From Pseudomonas silvicola (GTDB lineage Bacteria; Pseudomonadota; Gammaproteobacteria; Pseudomonadales; Pseudomonadaceae): a stretch of 64,000 nucleotides of DNA. Positions within the stretch are counted from its first letter, which is position 1, and every line of letters begins with the position of its first letter. The stretch is taken from the NCBI RefSeq assembly GCF_026651855.1, contig NZ_CP093280.1:846001-910000 (forward strand), read 5' to 3'. Below the pieces are notes generated by a model. That model saw nothing but the letters and a program-made list of their open reading frames with translations. It was not told where the DNA came from and searched no databases. Of the stretch, positions 62,472-64,000 are shown one piece after another. The position numbers were made by a program, and so were the translations under genes.

Positions 62472-62500
62472 TTCAGCGCGCGCCGTGGTTACAGTAGATT
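62472..62500 (+). promoter_or_regulatory. trpBA promoter (putative)
   Basis: TTCAGC (62472-62477), a 17-base spacer and TAGATT (62495-62500). The -35 is poor, as expected for an activated promoter, with the TrpI site 25 bases upstream. Confidence 0.45.
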
Positions 62501-62535
62501 CATAGCAAGCCCATTCCTGTTCACTGGAGCGACCC

Positions 62536-63759
62536 ATGACCCAGACCAACTTCCGCAGCGGCCCCGACGCCAACGGCCTGTTTGGCGCCTTCGGCGGCCG
62601 CTACGTGGCTGAAACCCTGATGCCGCTGGTGCTGGACCTGGCCCGCGAATACGAGGCTGCCAAGGCCGACCCCGAATTCCTCGAGCAACTGGCCTACTTC
62701 CAGCGCGACTACATCGGGCGCCCGAACCCGCTGTATTTCGCCGAACGCCTGACTGAACACTGTGGCGGCGCCAAGATTTACTTCAAACGTGAAGAGCTGA
62801 ACCATACCGGCGCGCACAAAGTGAACAACTGCATTGGCCAAGTGTTGCTGGCCAAGCGCATGGGCAAGAAACGCCTGATCGCCGAGACCGGCGCCGGCAT
62901 GCACGGCGTAGCCACCGCCACCGTGGCCGCTCGCTTCGGCCTGCCGTGCGTGATCTACATGGGCGCCACCGACATCGAGCGCCAGCAGGCCAACGTGTTC
63001 CGCATGCGCCTGCTGGGCGCCGAGATCGTCCCGGTTACCGCGGGCACCGGCACCCTGAAAGACGCCATGAACGAAGCACTGCGCGACTGGGTTACCAATG
63101 TCGAGGACACTTTCTACCTGATCGGCACCGTGGCCGGCCCACACCCGTACCCCGCCATGGTTCGCGACTTCCAGTCGATCATCGGCAAGGAAACCCGCGA
63201 GCAACTGCATGCCAAGGAAGGGCGCCTGCCCGACAGCCTGGTGGCCTGCGTGGGCGGCGGCTCCAACGCCATGGGCCTGTTCCACCCATTCCTGGACGAC
63301 GCCAGCGTGGAAATCTTCGGCGTGGAAGCGGCCGGCCACGGCGTGGACACCGACAAGCATGCTGCCAGCCTCAACGGCGGCGTACCGGGCGTGCTGCACG
63401 GCAACCGCACCTACCTGCTGCAGGATGCCGACGGCCAGATCACCGACGCCCACTCCATTTCCGCGGGCCTGGACTACCCCGGCATCGGCCCCGAGCATGC
63501 CTGGTTGCACGAGATCAAACGCGTCAACTACGTGAGCATCACCGATGACGAAGCCCTGGCCGCGTTCCACACCACCTGCCGTCTGGAAGGCATCATTCCG
63601 GCCCTGGAGACTGCCCACGCCCTGGCCGAGGCCATCAAGCGCGCGCCGACCCTGCCCAAGGATCACCTCATGGTCGTCTGCCTGTCCGGCCGTGGCGACA
63701 AAGACATGCAAACCGTGATGAGCCATATGGCCGCCGCCGAGCAGGAGACACTGGCATGA
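62536..63759 (+). CDS. trpB: Tryptophan synthase beta chain
   Basis: The 407-residue PLP enzyme condenses indole with L-serine to give tryptophan. It has the PLP lysine in [13 protein letters not shown], the phosphate loop [10 protein letters not shown] and CLSGRGDKD. It is divergent from trpI and overlaps trpA by four bases. Length is as for other pseudomonads (about 405 residues). Confidence 0.96.
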   Translation: MTQTNFRSGPDANGLFGAFGGRYVAETLMPLVLDLAREYEAAKADPEFLEQLAYFQRDYIGRPNPLYFAERLTEHCGGAKIYFKREELNHTGAHKVNNCIGQVLLAKRMGKKRLIAETGAGMHGVATATVAARFGLPCVIYMGATDIERQQANVFRMRLLGAEIVPVTAGTGTLKDAMNEALRDWVTNVEDTFYLIGTVAGPHPYPAMVRDFQSIIGKETREQLHAKEGRLPDSLVACVGGGSNAMGLFHPFLDDASVEIFGVEAAGHGVDTDKHAASLNGGVPGVLHGNRTYLLQDADGQITDAHSISAGLDYPGIGPEHAWLHEIKRVNYVSITDDEALAAFHTTCRLEGIIPALETAHALAEAIKRAPTLPKDHLMVVCLSGRGDKDMQTVMSHMAAAEQETLA

Positions 63760-64000
63760 GCCGTCTTGAACAACGTTTCGCCGATCTGAAAGCCGAAGGC
63801 CGCGCCGCCCTGGTGACCTTCGTCACCGCCGGCGACCCTGGCTATGACGCCTCGCTGGCCATCCTCAAGGGCCTGCCCGCCGCTGGCGCCGACGTGATCG
63901 AGCTGGGCATGCCCTTCACCGACCCGATGGCAGACGGCGTGGCTATCCAGCTGGCGACCTTGCGCGCCCTGGACGCTGGCCAGACCCTGAAGAAAACCCT
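63756..64000 (+). CDS. trpA: Tryptophan synthase alpha chain (partial, 5' end)
   Basis: The gene starts at ATG 63756, inside the trpB stop (ATGA), and runs off the right edge after 81 codons. It begins [19 protein letters not shown] and includes [15 protein letters not shown] and the active-site stretch [19 protein letters not shown]. It cleaves indoleglycerol phosphate to indole, which TrpB uses. Confidence 0.95.
   Translation, partial: MSRLEQRFADLKAEGRAALVTFVTAGDPGYDASLAILKGLPAAGADVIELGMPFTDPMADGVAIQLATLRALDAGQTLKKT

Overview
This 64 kb window is chromosomal DNA of a high-GC gammaproteobacterium that I read as a Pseudomonas, most likely of the P. putida group. The gene order kinB-algB, ampD homolog, dgcH-like gene, dsbA, cytochrome c4, engB, ersA, polA, thrB, znuA/zur/znuCB, metNIQ, heme and aa3-oxidase genes, carbonic anhydrase, prlC, trpI/trpBA is the conserved Pseudomonas arrangement. 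I see no rRNA, tRNA, CRISPR array, integrase or prophage. The window begins in the last codons of an unidentified gene and ends inside trpA.

Region by region. (1) 1-6.3 kb: an MCE-type phospholipid ABC transporter operon (permease with a STAS-like domain, ATPase, MlaD-like protein, lipoprotein), a fused SpmA/SpmB-like membrane protein, and a glutamate/aspartate symporter. (2) 6.3-7.0 kb: a 761-base gap with two operator-like palindromes and a candidate structured small RNA with its own terminator on the minus strand. (3) 7.0-9.1 kb: small envelope and stress proteins (Ivy-type lysozyme inhibitor, DUF1328, a single-span protein, a three-BON-domain periplasmic protein). (4) 9.2-17.9 kb: AlgB/KinB, an EAL phosphodiesterase with a CSS-motif sensor, an AmpD-like lipoprotein amidase, a GGDEF cyclase and an EEP-family hydrolase. 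(5) 17.9-24.8 kb: dsbA, cytochrome c4, engB, the sRNA ErsA with an AlgU-type promoter, polA, a DUF2782 gene and thrB. (6) 24.8-28.6 kb: divergent znuA and zur-znuC-znuB around a Zur-like operator, then a lipoprotein. (7) 28.7-33.6 kb: the large catalase katE and the methionine importer metNIQ. (8) 33.7-42.1 kb: a minus-strand block for cytochrome aa3 oxidase and its assembly (coxB, coxA, ctaG, coxC, surf1, a Cx3C thioredoxin-fold protein, ctaA, cyoE, sco), which combines heme A synthesis, copper delivery and the structural subunits. (9) 42.2-46.7 kb: an unknown 212-residue protein, a REP-type inverted pair, a SulP transporter with a beta-carbonic anhydrase, and a HigBA-like toxin-antitoxin module. 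(10) 46.8-55.1 kb: a LexA-boxed radical SAM gene, a three-subunit gluconate-dehydrogenase-type operon, a DSP-type phosphatase, a zinc-ribbon protein and prlC. (11) 55.1-64 kb: gamma-carbonic-anhydrase-like protein, HAD phosphatase, a putative peptidase lipoprotein, two tandem 137-residue lipoproteins, two DUF1161 proteins, OsmC, a luciferase-like monooxygenase, dodecin, DUF883, and trpI divergent from trpBA.

Most of the window is core genome. The parts that look accessory or under-described are the small-RNA candidate at 6756-6982, the toxin-antitoxin module, the dehydrogenase operon, the repeats around 42.2-43.1 kb, and the Cx3C protein of the oxidase cluster. All identifications are from reading sequence and family knowledge. 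No database search was run.
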